Positions 29,931 through 38,472 of a stretch of DNA of 64,000 bases are shown piece by piece. The position numbers and the translations under genes are program-made. The stretch's first letter is position 1; every line of letters starts with the position of its first letter. The notes under the pieces were generated by a model. That model saw nothing but the letters and a program-made list of their open reading frames with translations, had not been told where the DNA came from and did not search any database. The stretch is from Cupriavidus sp. WKF15 (GTDB lineage Bacteria > Pseudomonadota > Gammaproteobacteria > Burkholderiales > Burkholderiaceae): assembly GCF_029278605.1 (NCBI RefSeq), contig NZ_CP119572.1, positions 3,681,513-3,745,512 of the forward strand. Reading direction: 5' to 3'.

Positions 29931-30809
29931 ATGATGTCAATCCGGTTGCATATGGCCGGCATGCTGGCGGCGGCCCTGACCGTGCTGACGGCCGGCTGCG
30001 CAACCCAGGGACCGTCTCCCGCGGAAGTCAATGCCGACTTTGCCGGCAAGTCCTACGTGCTGCTGGGAGAAGTCCACGATAACCCCGCCGGCCAGCAACA
30101 GCGCCTCGCCGCGCTGACCCACGCCATCGAGCAAGGCTGGCGCCCCGCCATTGCCATGGAACAATTCGACCGCGAACGCCAGGCCGATATCGACCGCGCG
30201 CGCCGCGAACGAGCGGACGACGCCGACTACCTGATCGCGCAGGCCGGCGGTGGCGGCTGGCAATGGCCGCTGTACCGGCCGGTGGTGGCGCTGGCGCTGG
30301 CGTACGACCTGCCGCTGCTGGCCGCGAACCTGTCGCGCGCCGACGCGGCGAAGATCGTGCGCGGCGGCCTTGACGGCCTGTTCACGCCGCAGGAGCGTGC
30401 CCGGCTGGGCCTGACCGGCACGCTGCCGCCGGACCTGGTGGCAGCGCAGACCGCGGTGCTCGACGAAGGCCACTGCGGCAATTTCCCCAAGGCCATGCTG
30501 CCCGGCATGCTCGACGCGCAGGCCGCGCGCGATGCCGTGATGGCGGCCACACTGCGTCCCTACGCGGCGCGCGGCGCGGTGCTGATCGCGGGCAATGGCC
30601 ATGTGCGCAACGATATCGGCGTGCCGCGCTGGCTGGGAGCGGATGCCGGCAAGGCGGTCAGCGTGGGCTATCTGGAGCACGGCCAGGGCAACCCGGCGGG
30701 CTTCGACCGCGTCGTGACCGTGGCGCCCGTGGAACGCGGCGATCCGTGCCGCGACGCCGTGGTGGGCAAGGCCATACCGGTCGCCGCATCCGCGCCTGCT
30801 GCGCGCTGA
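29931..30809 (+). CDS. ChaN-like lipoprotein (haem-binding-type fold)
   Basis: 292 aa. The lipoprotein signal is MLAAALTVLTAGC (lipobox LTAGC, cysteine near residue 22). The ChaN/DUF399 fold follows: SYVLLGEVHDNPAGQQQRLA, AIAMEQFDRERQADIDRA, DLPLLAANLSRADAAKIVRG, and near the C-terminus VLIAGNGHVRNDIGVP. Some ChaN proteins bind haem and are iron regulated; nothing here shows Fur control. The start ATGATG at 29931 has GGGAGG eight bases upstream, a strong site. It is divergent from the Tle effector gene; it may be the ancestral neighbour of the MdtA-type operon before the effector island was inserted. Confidence 0.88.
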   Translation: MMSIRLHMAGMLAAALTVLTAGCATQGPSPAEVNADFAGKSYVLLGEVHDNPAGQQQRLAALTHAIEQGWRPAIAMEQFDRERQADIDRARRERADDADYLIAQAGGGGWQWPLYRPVVALALAYDLPLLAANLSRADAAKIVRGGLDGLFTPQERARLGLTGTLPPDLVAAQTAVLDEGHCGNFPKAMLPGMLDAQAARDAVMAATLRPYAARGAVLIAGNGHVRNDIGVPRWLGADAGKAVSVGYLEHGQGNPAGFDRVVTVAPVERGDPCRDAVVGKAIPVAASAPAAR

Positions 30810-30844
30810 ATCACCCGCCTATCCACGTAAACCCCGATGCAAGA

Positions 30845-30866
30845 GCTGTCAATCTGACAGCCTTTT
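30845..30866 (+). terminator. Terminator-like hairpin after the ChaN-like gene
   Basis: GCTGTCA (30845-30851) pairs with TGACAGC (30855-30861), three-base loop, followed by CTTTTG. Moderate U tract only. Confidence 0.5.
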
Positions 30867-31073
30867 GACAGTTTTCAACGCCTAGAATCCGGCACATGAC
30901 CCACCAGCGGGTCACACAGAAGCCCATAACAATGCCGGCATGCAAGGCGTGCAACGGACAGGAGACAGCGACCTACCGGTTCCTTCGTGACGGTATGCGC
31001 CCGTGTCTCCCGGGTCCCGACGCGACGCCATGACGGCCAGCCGAAGATACGGCAATACCACAAGGAGACCGTT

Positions 31074-32042
31074 ATGCGCCGCTCGATTCACCGTTTCGCC
31101 CACATCGTCATGGCCTCGGCCGTGGTTGCGGCCACCGCCGTTGCCGCGCCTGCCTATGCCATGGACACCGTCAAGTTCATGATCGGCGCCAACCCGGGCG
31201 GCGGCTATGACCAGACCGGCCGCGGCCTGGGCGCCGCGATGATCGCCTCGGGCGTGACCAAGACGGCCACCTATGACAACAAGGGCGGCGCGGGCGGCAC
31301 CATCGGCCTGACCCAGTTCGTCAACACCGACAAGGGCAACCCGAATGCGCTGATGGTCGTCGGCGCGGTGATGGTCGGTGCCATCGAGACCAACCATCCG
31401 CCGGTCACGCTCAAGAACGCCACGCCGATCGCGCGCCTGTTCGCCGACACCATGGTCATCACCGTGCCGGCCAGCTCGCCGATCAAGTCGATCAAGGACC
31501 TGACCACGCAGCTCAAGGCCAACCCCGGCAGCGTGAGCTGGGGTGGCGGTTCGAAGGGTTCGATCGACCACATCCTGGCCGGCCTGATCGCCAAGGACGT
31601 CGGCGTGGACCCGAAGAAGATCAACTACGTGCCGTTCCAGGGCGGCGGTGAAGCGTCGGCCTCGATCCTCGGCGGCCACGTGACCGTCGGCATTGCCGGC
31701 GTGTCGGAATTCCTGCCGTTCATCAAGAGCGGCAAGATGCGCGCGCTGGCGGTGACCTCCAAGGACCGCACCGCCGACATCCCGACGCTCAAGGAGCAGG
31801 GCGTGAACGTCGAGATCTACAACTGGCGCGGCGTCTACGGCGCGCCCGGCACCACGCCCGAGCAGCGCAAGGCCATGATCGACGCCGTGGTGAAGGCGAC
31901 CGAGAGCAAGGCCTGGAAGGAAACGCTGCAGAAGAATGACTGGACGCCGTTCCTGCTGACCGGCGATGAGTTCGGCAAGTTCGTCGACAGCGAATCGGCC
32001 CGCCTGGGCGGCACGCTGCGCGAACTGGGCGTAGCCAAGTAA
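31074..32042 (+). CDS. tctC: Tripartite tricarboxylate transporter, periplasmic binding protein TctC
   Basis: 322 aa. Signal peptide residues 1-29 (MASAVVAATAVAAPAYA). The mature Bug/TctC fold starts DTVKFMIGANPGGGYDQTGRG, the ligand-loop signature of the family, then DNKGGAGGTIGLTQFV, SWGGGSKGSIDHILAG and NYVPFQGGGEASASILGG. It captures citrate or related C4-C6 acids for the TctAB permease. The start ATG at 31074 has AAGGAG seven bases upstream. The tctB and tctA genes follow, with a 260-base gap and a hairpin after tctC, an arrangement likely to give more of this binding protein than of the permease. Confidence 0.94.
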   Translation: MRRSIHRFAHIVMASAVVAATAVAAPAYAMDTVKFMIGANPGGGYDQTGRGLGAAMIASGVTKTATYDNKGGAGGTIGLTQFVNTDKGNPNALMVVGAVMVGAIETNHPPVTLKNATPIARLFADTMVITVPASSPIKSIKDLTTQLKANPGSVSWGGGSKGSIDHILAGLIAKDVGVDPKKINYVPFQGGGEASASILGGHVTVGIAGVSEFLPFIKSGKMRALAVTSKDRTADIPTLKEQGVNVEIYNWRGVYGAPGTTPEQRKAMIDAVVKATESKAWKETLQKNDWTPFLLTGDEFGKFVDSESARLGGTLRELGVAK

Positions 32043-32073
32043 GAACAGAGGCGCGCGAGCGCCTTGCAGTACG

Positions 32074-32093
32074 GATCCGCGGCCCCGCGGATC
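32074..32093 (+). terminator. Hairpin in the tctC-tctB gap
   Basis: GATCCGCGG (32074-32082) and CCGCGGATC (32085-32093) form perfect nine-base arms with almost no loop. There is no U tract, so it is more likely an RNA-stabilising or processing hairpin than a terminator. Confidence 0.55.
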
Positions 32094-32302
32094 TGAGCAG
32101 TGCTGAAGTGTTACCTGTCGTGCCTGCCGAAGCTGCCGCAATAGACGGTAGCCGGGAAAACGGCGCGGGGCCCGGTGTCTGCCACCTGCGATAGCCAAAC
32201 CAAAACTACATGTCGCCGGGCCCTGCGGCCGCGCAGGATTCAGAAAGCCAGCGTCGCGGAAGCCAGCGCCCCTGTGCTGGCGACAAAGGCCAAGGAGCCT
32301 CC

Positions 32303-32776
32303 ATGAAACCCTCCCATCTCGCCATCGGCGTTGCCGTGCTGGCGATCTCGCTGTTCTTCTTCCTCGGCCTGTCGGGCATCTCTGGCGAAGAAGGCTATGC
32401 CGGCCTGTCGCCGCGCTTCGTGCCCACGCTGGTGGCGATCGGCCTGGCCGTGTGCGGCGCGCTGCTGACCTGGCAGGGCGTGCGCGGCGGCTTCCGCAAC
32501 ATGCCCGAAGAAGACGCCGAACTGCCCAGCGCCCCGCACAACTTCAAGGGCTTCCTGTGGGTGTCGGCGGGCCTGGTGCTGAATATGGCGCTGATCGGCA
32601 CGCTCGGCTTCGTGCTGTCGTCCACGCTGCTGATGATCTGCGTGGCGCGCGGCTACGGCAGCCGCCGCATCGTGCGCGACGCGATCATCGGCCTGTGCAT
32701 CACGGTGCCGATGTGGGCGTTGTTTGAATTCCTGCTCGGCATCAACCTGCCGCTGCTTCCCATCGCCGGCTTCTGA
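32303..32776 (+). CDS. tctB: Tripartite tricarboxylate transporter, small membrane subunit TctB
   Basis: 157 aa, four hydrophobic segments (LAIGVAVLAISLFFFLGL, RFVPTLVAIGLAVCGALL, FLWVSAGLVLNMALIGTLG, DAIIGLCITVPMWALFEFLL), the normal TctB topology. The region after segment 1 has the conserved YAGLSPRFVP. It forms the membrane complex with TctA and receives substrate from TctC. The start ATG at 32303 has AGGAG upstream. It is 27 bases before tctA. The family name is certain from the operon; TctB sequences alone are poorly conserved. Confidence 0.92.
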   Translation: MKPSHLAIGVAVLAISLFFFLGLSGISGEEGYAGLSPRFVPTLVAIGLAVCGALLTWQGVRGGFRNMPEEDAELPSAPHNFKGFLWVSAGLVLNMALIGTLGFVLSSTLLMICVARGYGSRRIVRDAIIGLCITVPMWALFEFLLGINLPLLPIAGF

Positions 32777-32803
32777 GCCCGCCCGTTCAGCAAGGAGTCA
32801 CGA

Positions 32804-34318
32804 ATGGATACCCTGAACCAGCTGATGCACGGCTTTGCCGTCGCCATCACGCCAATCAACCTGATGTGGGCCCTGGTGGGCTGCTTCCTCGGCACCGCCA
32901 TTGGCGTGCTGCCCGGCATCGGGCCTGCGCTGACAGTGGCGATGCTGCTGCCGCTGACGGCCAAGGTCGAACCCACCGCTGCGCTGATCATGTTCGCCGG
33001 CATCTACTACGGCGCGATGTACGGCGGCTCGACCACCTCGATCCTGATGAACACGCCGGGCGAGTCGTCTACCATGGTCACGGCCATGGAAGGCAACCTG
33101 ATGGCCAAGAACGGTCGTGCCGGCCCGGCGCTGGCGACGGCTGCGATCGGCTCGTTCGTGGCCGGCACCATCGCCACCGTGCTGCTGTCGATGTTCGCGC
33201 CGGTGGCGGCGGACGTCGCGCTGGAGTTCGGCCCGGGCGAATATTTCATGATCATGCTGCTCGCGTTCACCACGGTCTCGGCCGTGCTGGGCTCGTCGCT
33301 GCTGCGCGGCATGACCAGCCTGTTCCTTGGCCTGGGCATCGGCCTGATCGGCATGGATTCGCTGTCTGGCCAGACCCGCTATTCGATGAACGTGCAGGAG
33401 CTGTACGACGGCATCGACATCGTGGTGGTGGCCGTGGGCCTGTTCGCCGTGGGCGAGGCGCTGTTCAACGCGTTCTTCCCGCAGCCGGAGGGCACCTTCA
33501 ACAAGCTGAGCTCGGTCCACATGAACAAGTCGGACTGGAAGCGCTCGGTCCCGGCATGGATCCGCGGCACCATCATCGGCTTCCCGTTCGGCCTGATCCC
33601 GGCCGGCGGCGCCGAGATCCCGACGTTCCTCTCCTACGCCACCGAGAAGAAGCTGTCGAACCACAAGGAAGAGTTCGGCAAGGTCGGCGCGATCGAAGGC
33701 GTGGCCGGCCCGGAGGCTGCCAACAACGCCGCCGTGACCGCCACGCTGGCCCCGCTGCTGACGCTCGGCATCCCGACCTCGAACACCACGGCGATCCTGC
33801 TGGCGGCGTTCCAGAACTACAACCTGCAGCCGGGCCCGATGCTGTTCCAGACCTCGGGCGACCTGGTGTGGGGCCTGCTGGCATCGCTGTACATCGGCAA
33901 CGTGATGCTGCTGGTGCTGAACCTGCCGGCGATCGGCCTGTGGGTACGCATGCTGCGCGTGCCGACGCCGCTGCTGTACGGCGGCATCCTGATCTTCGCC
34001 GGACTCGGGGCCTACGGCATCCGCCAGTCCTGGTTCGACCTGCTGCTGCTGTTCGTGGTCGGCTTGCTGGGCATGGTGATGCGCCGCTTCGACTTCCCGA
34101 CCGCGCCGGTCATCGTCGGCCTGATCCTCGGACCGATTGCCGAAAAGCAGCTGCGCAATGCGCTGTCGATCGGCCAGGGCGACTGGAGCCTGTTCGTGAA
34201 GCAGCCGATCTCGGCCACCATCCTGGCCATGACCGTGGCCGTGGTGGTGATCCCGCGCCTGCTGCGCTGGCATGCCAATCGTCCGACCGCGCACGAACAG
34301 GCGGACAATGCGGCGTGA
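32804..34318 (+). CDS. tctA: Tripartite tricarboxylate transporter, large membrane subunit TctA
   Basis: 504 aa with about 12 membrane segments; the translocating subunit. Conserved blocks: [40 protein letters not shown] (the TctA signature), [56 protein letters not shown] and [20 protein letters not shown]. The start ATG at 32804 has AAGGAG upstream. In Salmonella and Bordetella the homologous TctCBA/BctCBA systems take up citrate under the TctDE two-component system; a TctDE pair lies at 38.5-40.6 kb here, so regulation by it is likely. Confidence 0.95.
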   Translation: MDTLNQLMHGFAVAITPINLMWALVGCFLGTAIGVLPGIGPALTVAMLLPLTAKVEPTAALIMFAGIYYGAMYGGSTTSILMNTPGESSTMVTAMEGNLMAKNGRAGPALATAAIGSFVAGTIATVLLSMFAPVAADVALEFGPGEYFMIMLLAFTTVSAVLGSSLLRGMTSLFLGLGIGLIGMDSLSGQTRYSMNVQELYDGIDIVVVAVGLFAVGEALFNAFFPQPEGTFNKLSSVHMNKSDWKRSVPAWIRGTIIGFPFGLIPAGGAEIPTFLSYATEKKLSNHKEEFGKVGAIEGVAGPEAANNAAVTATLAPLLTLGIPTSNTTAILLAAFQNYNLQPGPMLFQTSGDLVWGLLASLYIGNVMLLVLNLPAIGLWVRMLRVPTPLLYGGILIFAGLGAYGIRQSWFDLLLLFVVGLLGMVMRRFDFPTAPVIVGLILGPIAEKQLRNALSIGQGDWSLFVKQPISATILAMTVAVVVIPRLLRWHANRPTAHEQADNAA

Positions 34319-34345
34319 TCATCCGCCCCGTGTCATAAGATGAAC

Positions 34346-34373
34346 GAAGCCCGGTGCATGCGCGCCGGGCTTC
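34346..34373 (+). terminator. Hairpin after tctA
   Basis: GAAGCCCGG (34346-34354) pairs with CCGGGCTTC (34365-34373) around a ten-base loop. It is followed by ATGCATTCTTG, so the U tract is poor and termination may be incomplete. Confidence 0.45.
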
Positions 34374-34431
34374 ATGCATTCTTGCATCCACAACAACAAG
34401 GCGCCGGCGCCCCCTGCCAGGCCGCTGCATC

Positions 34432-35490
34432 ATGAGTCTTTCCTCCCATCGCTGGCTGCCGTTCGTGCTGACGCTGCTGCTCGGCCTGGCTGCCGCGCTG
34501 CTCTGCACCGTGCTGCGCACGCCGCTGCCGTGGATGATCGGGCCGTTGCTGTCCGTCGCGAGCGCGCGCATGGCCGGCGCTGACCTGCGCGCGCCGACGC
34601 AGGCGCGCAACGCGGGCCAGTGGGTGATCGGCGCGTCGCTGGGCCTGTATTTCACGCCGGACGTGGTGGCCCGGCTGCTCGAATTCCTTCCCTACATCAT
34701 CGCGGGCTCCCTGTTCGCGCTGGCATTGGGCGCGGGCGGTGCGCTGCTGCTGCGCCGGACCACGGGCGTCGCGTTCAAGACCGCATTTTTCTCGACGGCC
34801 ATCGGCGGCGCTTCGGAGATGGCCAACCTGGCCGAGCGCAACGGCGCGCGCATCGACCAGGTCGCGGCGGCGCATTCCCTGCGCGTGCTGATGGTGGTGG
34901 TGGCGGTGCCGGCGATCTTCCAGTACGGCGGCATCCATGGCCTCGATCCGTACATCCCGGGGCCGCGCACGGTGAGCGCGCCGGGTCTGCTGGCGCTGAT
35001 CGCCATCACGCTTGGCGTGGCGCTGCTGGTGCACCGGCTCAATATGCCGAATCCGTTCGTGATCGGCACGCTGCTGGCCGCGGCGGTGCTGACCGCTTCG
35101 GGCGTCGAGCTGTCGGCCATCCCGACGTGGATGAGCCGCGCCGGCCAGTTGCTGATCGGCGTGTCGCTGGGCGCGCGTTTCTCGCGCGACTTCCTGCATA
35201 CCGCGCCGCGTTTTCTGTCGGGCGTGGCGCTGTACACGGTGGCGGCGCTGCTGGTGTCGGCGCTGCTCGGCTGGGTGATCTCGATCCTGTCCGGCGCGCA
35301 TCCGGCCACGATGATCCTGGGCACCACGCCGGGCGGCATTGCCGAGATGTGCATTACGGCCAAGGTGCTGGAGCTTGGCGTGCCGCTCGTGACCGCCTTC
35401 CATGTGATCCGGATGGCCTTCGTGGTGCTGGCCACCGGCCCCCTGTATCATTGGCTCAAACATCGCGTCGCGCCGGAAGAGACGGAGTAG
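34432..35490 (+). CDS. AbrB-family membrane protein
   Basis: 352 aa, about 10 membrane segments arranged as two related halves of the AbrB (PF05145) type: LRTPLPWMIGPLLSVASARM with the conserved PWMIGPLL in half 1 and LNMPNPFVIGTLLAAAVLT in half 2. These are often misnamed ammonia monooxygenase or transcription regulators; they are membrane proteins, some acting in carboxylate or lipid transport. The start ATG at 34432 begins just before segment 1. It follows tctA in the same direction, 114 bases downstream, a linkage common in Burkholderiales; a role in exporting or importing an organic acid is inferred from that alone. Confidence 0.88.
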   Translation: MSLSSHRWLPFVLTLLLGLAAALLCTVLRTPLPWMIGPLLSVASARMAGADLRAPTQARNAGQWVIGASLGLYFTPDVVARLLEFLPYIIAGSLFALALGAGGALLLRRTTGVAFKTAFFSTAIGGASEMANLAERNGARIDQVAAAHSLRVLMVVVAVPAIFQYGGIHGLDPYIPGPRTVSAPGLLALIAITLGVALLVHRLNMPNPFVIGTLLAAAVLTASGVELSAIPTWMSRAGQLLIGVSLGARFSRDFLHTAPRFLSGVALYTVAALLVSALLGWVISILSGAHPATMILGTTPGGIAEMCITAKVLELGVPLVTAFHVIRMAFVVLATGPLYHWLKHRVAPEETE

Positions 35491-35556
35491 CGGCCAGCCC
35501 GCTTTCCGGGCGGCTACCGGGTGTCATCCCAGCGGGACAACAAGACCAGGATCGCC

Positions 35557-35982
35557 ATGTCCGAATCCGCCGAACGCCGCCTGACCCTTGCCGAGATCGA
35601 TGCCACGCTGGAGCGCGTGCTCGCGCCCTGGGTGCGCCAGCTCGGGCTGCGTGCCGAAGCCGTCGATGACGCCGGCATCACGCTGCGGCTGCCATTCCAG
35701 GAAATGTTCCGCCATGCGGGCGGCGTGGTGTGCGGCCAGGTGCTGATGTCGGCCGCCGACACCGCGATGATCGTCGCCGTGGCCAGCGCGCTGGGCGCGT
35801 TCCGGCCGATGACCACCGTCACCCTGAATACCAACTTCATGCGCCCCGTGATCGACGGCGATGTGCTCGTGCGCGCCAAGGTGCTGCGCCTTGGCAAGAC
35901 CGTGGTGTTCGGCGAGATCGAGCTGACTGGCACCGATGGCAAGCTGGCCGTGCAGGCTACCACCACCTATGCCCTGCTCTGA
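35557..35982 (+). CDS. PaaI/hotdog-fold thioesterase-like protein
   Basis: 141 aa, a single hotdog domain: RLPFQEMFRHAGGVVCGQVL (the HxGG segment of the family), SAADTAMIVAVASAL, TVTLNTNFMRPVIDGDVLVRA and AKVLRLGKTVVFGEIELTG. Members hydrolyse acyl-CoA thioesters; substrate is not readable. The start ATG at 35557 is preferred; a GTG at 35521 would add 12 residues. It is followed 33 bases later by a patatin-like gene in the same direction, so the two may act together on acyl groups. Confidence 0.9.
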   Translation: MSESAERRLTLAEIDATLERVLAPWVRQLGLRAEAVDDAGITLRLPFQEMFRHAGGVVCGQVLMSAADTAMIVAVASALGAFRPMTTVTLNTNFMRPVIDGDVLVRAKVLRLGKTVVFGEIELTGTDGKLAVQATTTYALL

Positions 35983-36015
35983 CGCCGGGCCCGCAAACGA
36001 CTCGCAGATCGCGGC

Positions 36016-36912
36016 ATGACTACCGGCACCACGACCCCCTTTGACCAGATTGTCTTCGCCGGCGGCGGCAACCGCTGCTGGTGGCAGGCGGGCTGGTGGG
36101 ACACGGTGGCGCCGGAACTGAAGCTGCGCCCGCGCGTGATCGCCGGCATTTCCGCGGGCGCGGCCACGGCCTGCATGGTCTATGCGCACGACTCGCAACA
36201 GACCATGGCGTACTACCGCCAGGTGCTGTCGAACAACAAGCGCAACGCCTACTGGGGCAACCTGCTGCGCAGCGAGCGGGTGTTTCCGCACTATGGCATC
36301 TACCGCACGGCATTGCTGTCGATCTTTGCAGACGGGCGACTCGCGCACTTGCAGCAGGCACCGGAGATCCGCATCGGCGTCGCGCATATCCCGCGCTGGA
36401 GCGGGCCGCGCCTGGCCGTGGCGGCGGGGCTGCTGGCGTACAACATCGACAAGCACGTGCTCAAGACGCTGCATCCGCGGCTCGGGCGCAAGCTTGGCTT
36501 CCGCCCGGAGTTCGTGCGCGCGCAGGACTGTGGCTCGCCCGAGCAGCTTGCCGACCTGCTGCTGCAGTCGGCCTCCACGCCGCCCTTCACGCCGGTGCTG
36601 CGCCGCGACGGGCGCGCGGTGCTCGATGGCGGCCTGGTGGACAACGTGCCCGTGGACGCGCTCGACGCCACGCCGGGCAATGTGCTGGTGCTGGTGACGC
36701 GGCTGTATCCGCGCCCGCGCCGTTTCGTGATGCAAAGCGGCGGCCAGCGCCGCCTGTACCTGCAGCCTTCGCAACGCGTGCCGATCTCGAGCTGGGACTA
36801 CACCCGGCCCGACGCGATGACGCACGCCTATGACCTGGGCCGCCGCGACGGGGAAACTTTCCTGCGCGAGTGGCCGTCGATCCTGAATACGGAACTGAAG
36901 TCCGGCGCCTAG
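36016..36912 (+). CDS. Patatin-like phospholipase
   Basis: 298 aa, cytoplasmic (no signal peptide). Patatin hallmarks in order: oxyanion loop FAGGGNRCWWQAGW, nucleophile motif GISAGA (Ser near residue 47), and the dyad partner DGGLVDN near residue 204 (DGG). It hydrolyses an acyl ester, most likely a membrane lipid. The C-terminal third (SGGQRRLYLQPSQRVPISSW) is typical of the RssA-like bacterial subgroup. It lies between the thioesterase gene and a glutathione-reductase-like gene, with 63 bases before the latter. Regulation and precise substrate are unknown. Confidence 0.9.
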   Translation: MTTGTTTPFDQIVFAGGGNRCWWQAGWWDTVAPELKLRPRVIAGISAGAATACMVYAHDSQQTMAYYRQVLSNNKRNAYWGNLLRSERVFPHYGIYRTALLSIFADGRLAHLQQAPEIRIGVAHIPRWSGPRLAVAAGLLAYNIDKHVLKTLHPRLGRKLGFRPEFVRAQDCGSPEQLADLLLQSASTPPFTPVLRRDGRAVLDGGLVDNVPVDALDATPGNVLVLVTRLYPRPRRFVMQSGGQRRLYLQPSQRVPISSWDYTRPDAMTHAYDLGRRDGETFLREWPSILNTELKSGA

Positions 36913-36975
36913 CGCGTTGCTGGTGCCGGTCCGATCGTTTGTCGATGCGGCCGCGTGCCGCGACAGGAGGCATGG

Positions 36976-38445
36976 ATGAGCAAGCGCCAGACAACAACCG
37001 CCACGTCCGACAACGGACCAAGGCGGGCCCGTCAAGTCAGTGCCGAGCCGGCGGTGGAACGCGTGCCGCGTGCGCGCGGCAAGAGCGGCAAGCCCGCGCG
37101 TTCGCGCAAGGCCGACTTCGTCGTGATCGGCGGCGGCTCGGCCGGCGTCGCGTGCGCGCGGCGCGCGGCGTCGCATGGGGCCAGCGTCGTGCTGATCGAG
37201 CGCGATGAAATCGGCGGCACCTGCGTCAACCGGGGCTGCGTGCCCAAGAAGATGCTGTCGTACGGCGCGGGCTGGGCCGCGATCCTGTCCGGCTGCCTGT
37301 CTCACACGGGTGGCCACGAGGACTGGCGCGATGCCATCGTGCGCGTCAACGCGGAAGTCGCGCGGCTGAACGTGGCCTACGCACAGCGCCTGCTCGAAGC
37401 GGGCGTCGACATCATCCGCGGCGATGCCACCGTCACGGCGCCCGATGAAGTGCGTGTGGGCGATGAAGTCATCCGCGCCAGGCGCATCCTGATCGCCACG
37501 GGCGCCCGACCCAAAGCGCTCGACATTCCCGGCGGTGAACTTGCGAGCAATTCCGACGATGTCTTCACGTGGCAGAGCGTGCCGGGATCGATCGCCGTGA
37601 TCGGCGGCGGCTACATCGGCGTGGAGCAGGCATCGATCCTGTCGCGCTACGGCGTCAAGGTGGACCTGATCGTTGCCGGCGACCGGCTGCTGCCGCATTT
37701 CGACGCGGAGATCGCCGAGGCGCTTGCGGGAGCGCTCGAAGCCAAGGGCGTGCGGCTGCACCTGAATGCCACCGTCAACCTGATCAGCCAGGCCAACGGC
37801 GCGCTGGAGGTCTGCTATCTCCCCCGCAACAAGCCGGGGCAGACCGAATCCGTGCGCGCGCAGGCGGCGCTGGTAGCGGTCGGGCGCGTGTCGAACGTGG
37901 ACGGGCTCGGGCTCGATGCGCTAGGCGTGAAGCTCGGCGACAAGGGCGGCATCAAGGTGGACCGGCAGTTCCGCAGCTCGGTGCGCTCGATCTATGCGAT
38001 CGGCGACGCGATCGAAGGCCTGCACCTGACACCAGTCGCAACCTCGCAGGGCCGCTGGCTCGCGGACCGGCTGTTCGGCCGCCGCGGCGAACGCTCGGAC
38101 TTCGATTTCGTGCCGACTGCCGTGTTCTGCGAACCGGCCATCGGCGCGGTCGGGCTGACCGAGGCCCAGGCCGTCGAAGAGGCCGGCAAGCCCGAGCGCA
38201 TCCGCACCGTGGTCAAGCGCTTTGTCTCGCTCGAAAGCCGCTTCGGCGGCAATGCGCTGCAATCGGTGTTCAAGCTTGTGCTGAACGCGCGTACCGGGCG
38301 CGTGCTGGGTGTGCACCTGATGGACAACGCGGCACCGGAGATCGTGCAGGCGATGGCGGTGGCGCTGCGGCTCGGGGTGCGCGAATCTCACCTGGAGACT
38401 ACGCTGCAACTGCATCCCACGGTGGCGGAAGAGCTGTTCGGCTGA
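36976..38445 (+). CDS. gor: Glutathione reductase-like pyridine nucleotide-disulfide oxidoreductase
   Basis: 489 aa, FAD-dependent. The FAD motif is FVVIGGGSAGVACARRAASH, the redox-active pair GGTCVNRGCVPKKMLSY, the NADPH motif VIGGGYIGVEQASILSRYG, the second FAD motif YAIGDAIEG, and the C-terminal catalytic dyad LHPTVAEELFG (His-Glu). All are as in GSH reductase. Odd: a basic, Pro/Arg/Lys-rich extension of about 45 residues precedes the FAD domain (RRARQVSAEP, RGKSGKPARSRKA). Start ATG at 36976 has GGAGG upstream, so the extension appears to be translated. Trypanothione-type or other disulfide substrates cannot be excluded. It converges with tctE 27 bases away. Confidence 0.9.
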   Translation: MSKRQTTTATSDNGPRRARQVSAEPAVERVPRARGKSGKPARSRKADFVVIGGGSAGVACARRAASHGASVVLIERDEIGGTCVNRGCVPKKMLSYGAGWAAILSGCLSHTGGHEDWRDAIVRVNAEVARLNVAYAQRLLEAGVDIIRGDATVTAPDEVRVGDEVIRARRILIATGARPKALDIPGGELASNSDDVFTWQSVPGSIAVIGGGYIGVEQASILSRYGVKVDLIVAGDRLLPHFDAEIAEALAGALEAKGVRLHLNATVNLISQANGALEVCYLPRNKPGQTESVRAQAALVAVGRVSNVDGLGLDALGVKLGDKGGIKVDRQFRSSVRSIYAIGDAIEGLHLTPVATSQGRWLADRLFGRRGERSDFDFVPTAVFCEPAIGAVGLTEAQAVEEAGKPERIRTVVKRFVSLESRFGGNALQSVFKLVLNARTGRVLGVHLMDNAAPEIVQAMAVALRLGVRESHLETTLQLHPTVAEELFG

Positions 38446-38472
38446 TGGAGATGCGTCGCGCACAGGGGGCCG

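Noticed and set aside
29603..30049. Minus-strand open frame overlapping the effector start and the ChaN-like gene
   Set aside because: Overlaps the coding region of the lipoprotein in antisense and has no recognisable domain.
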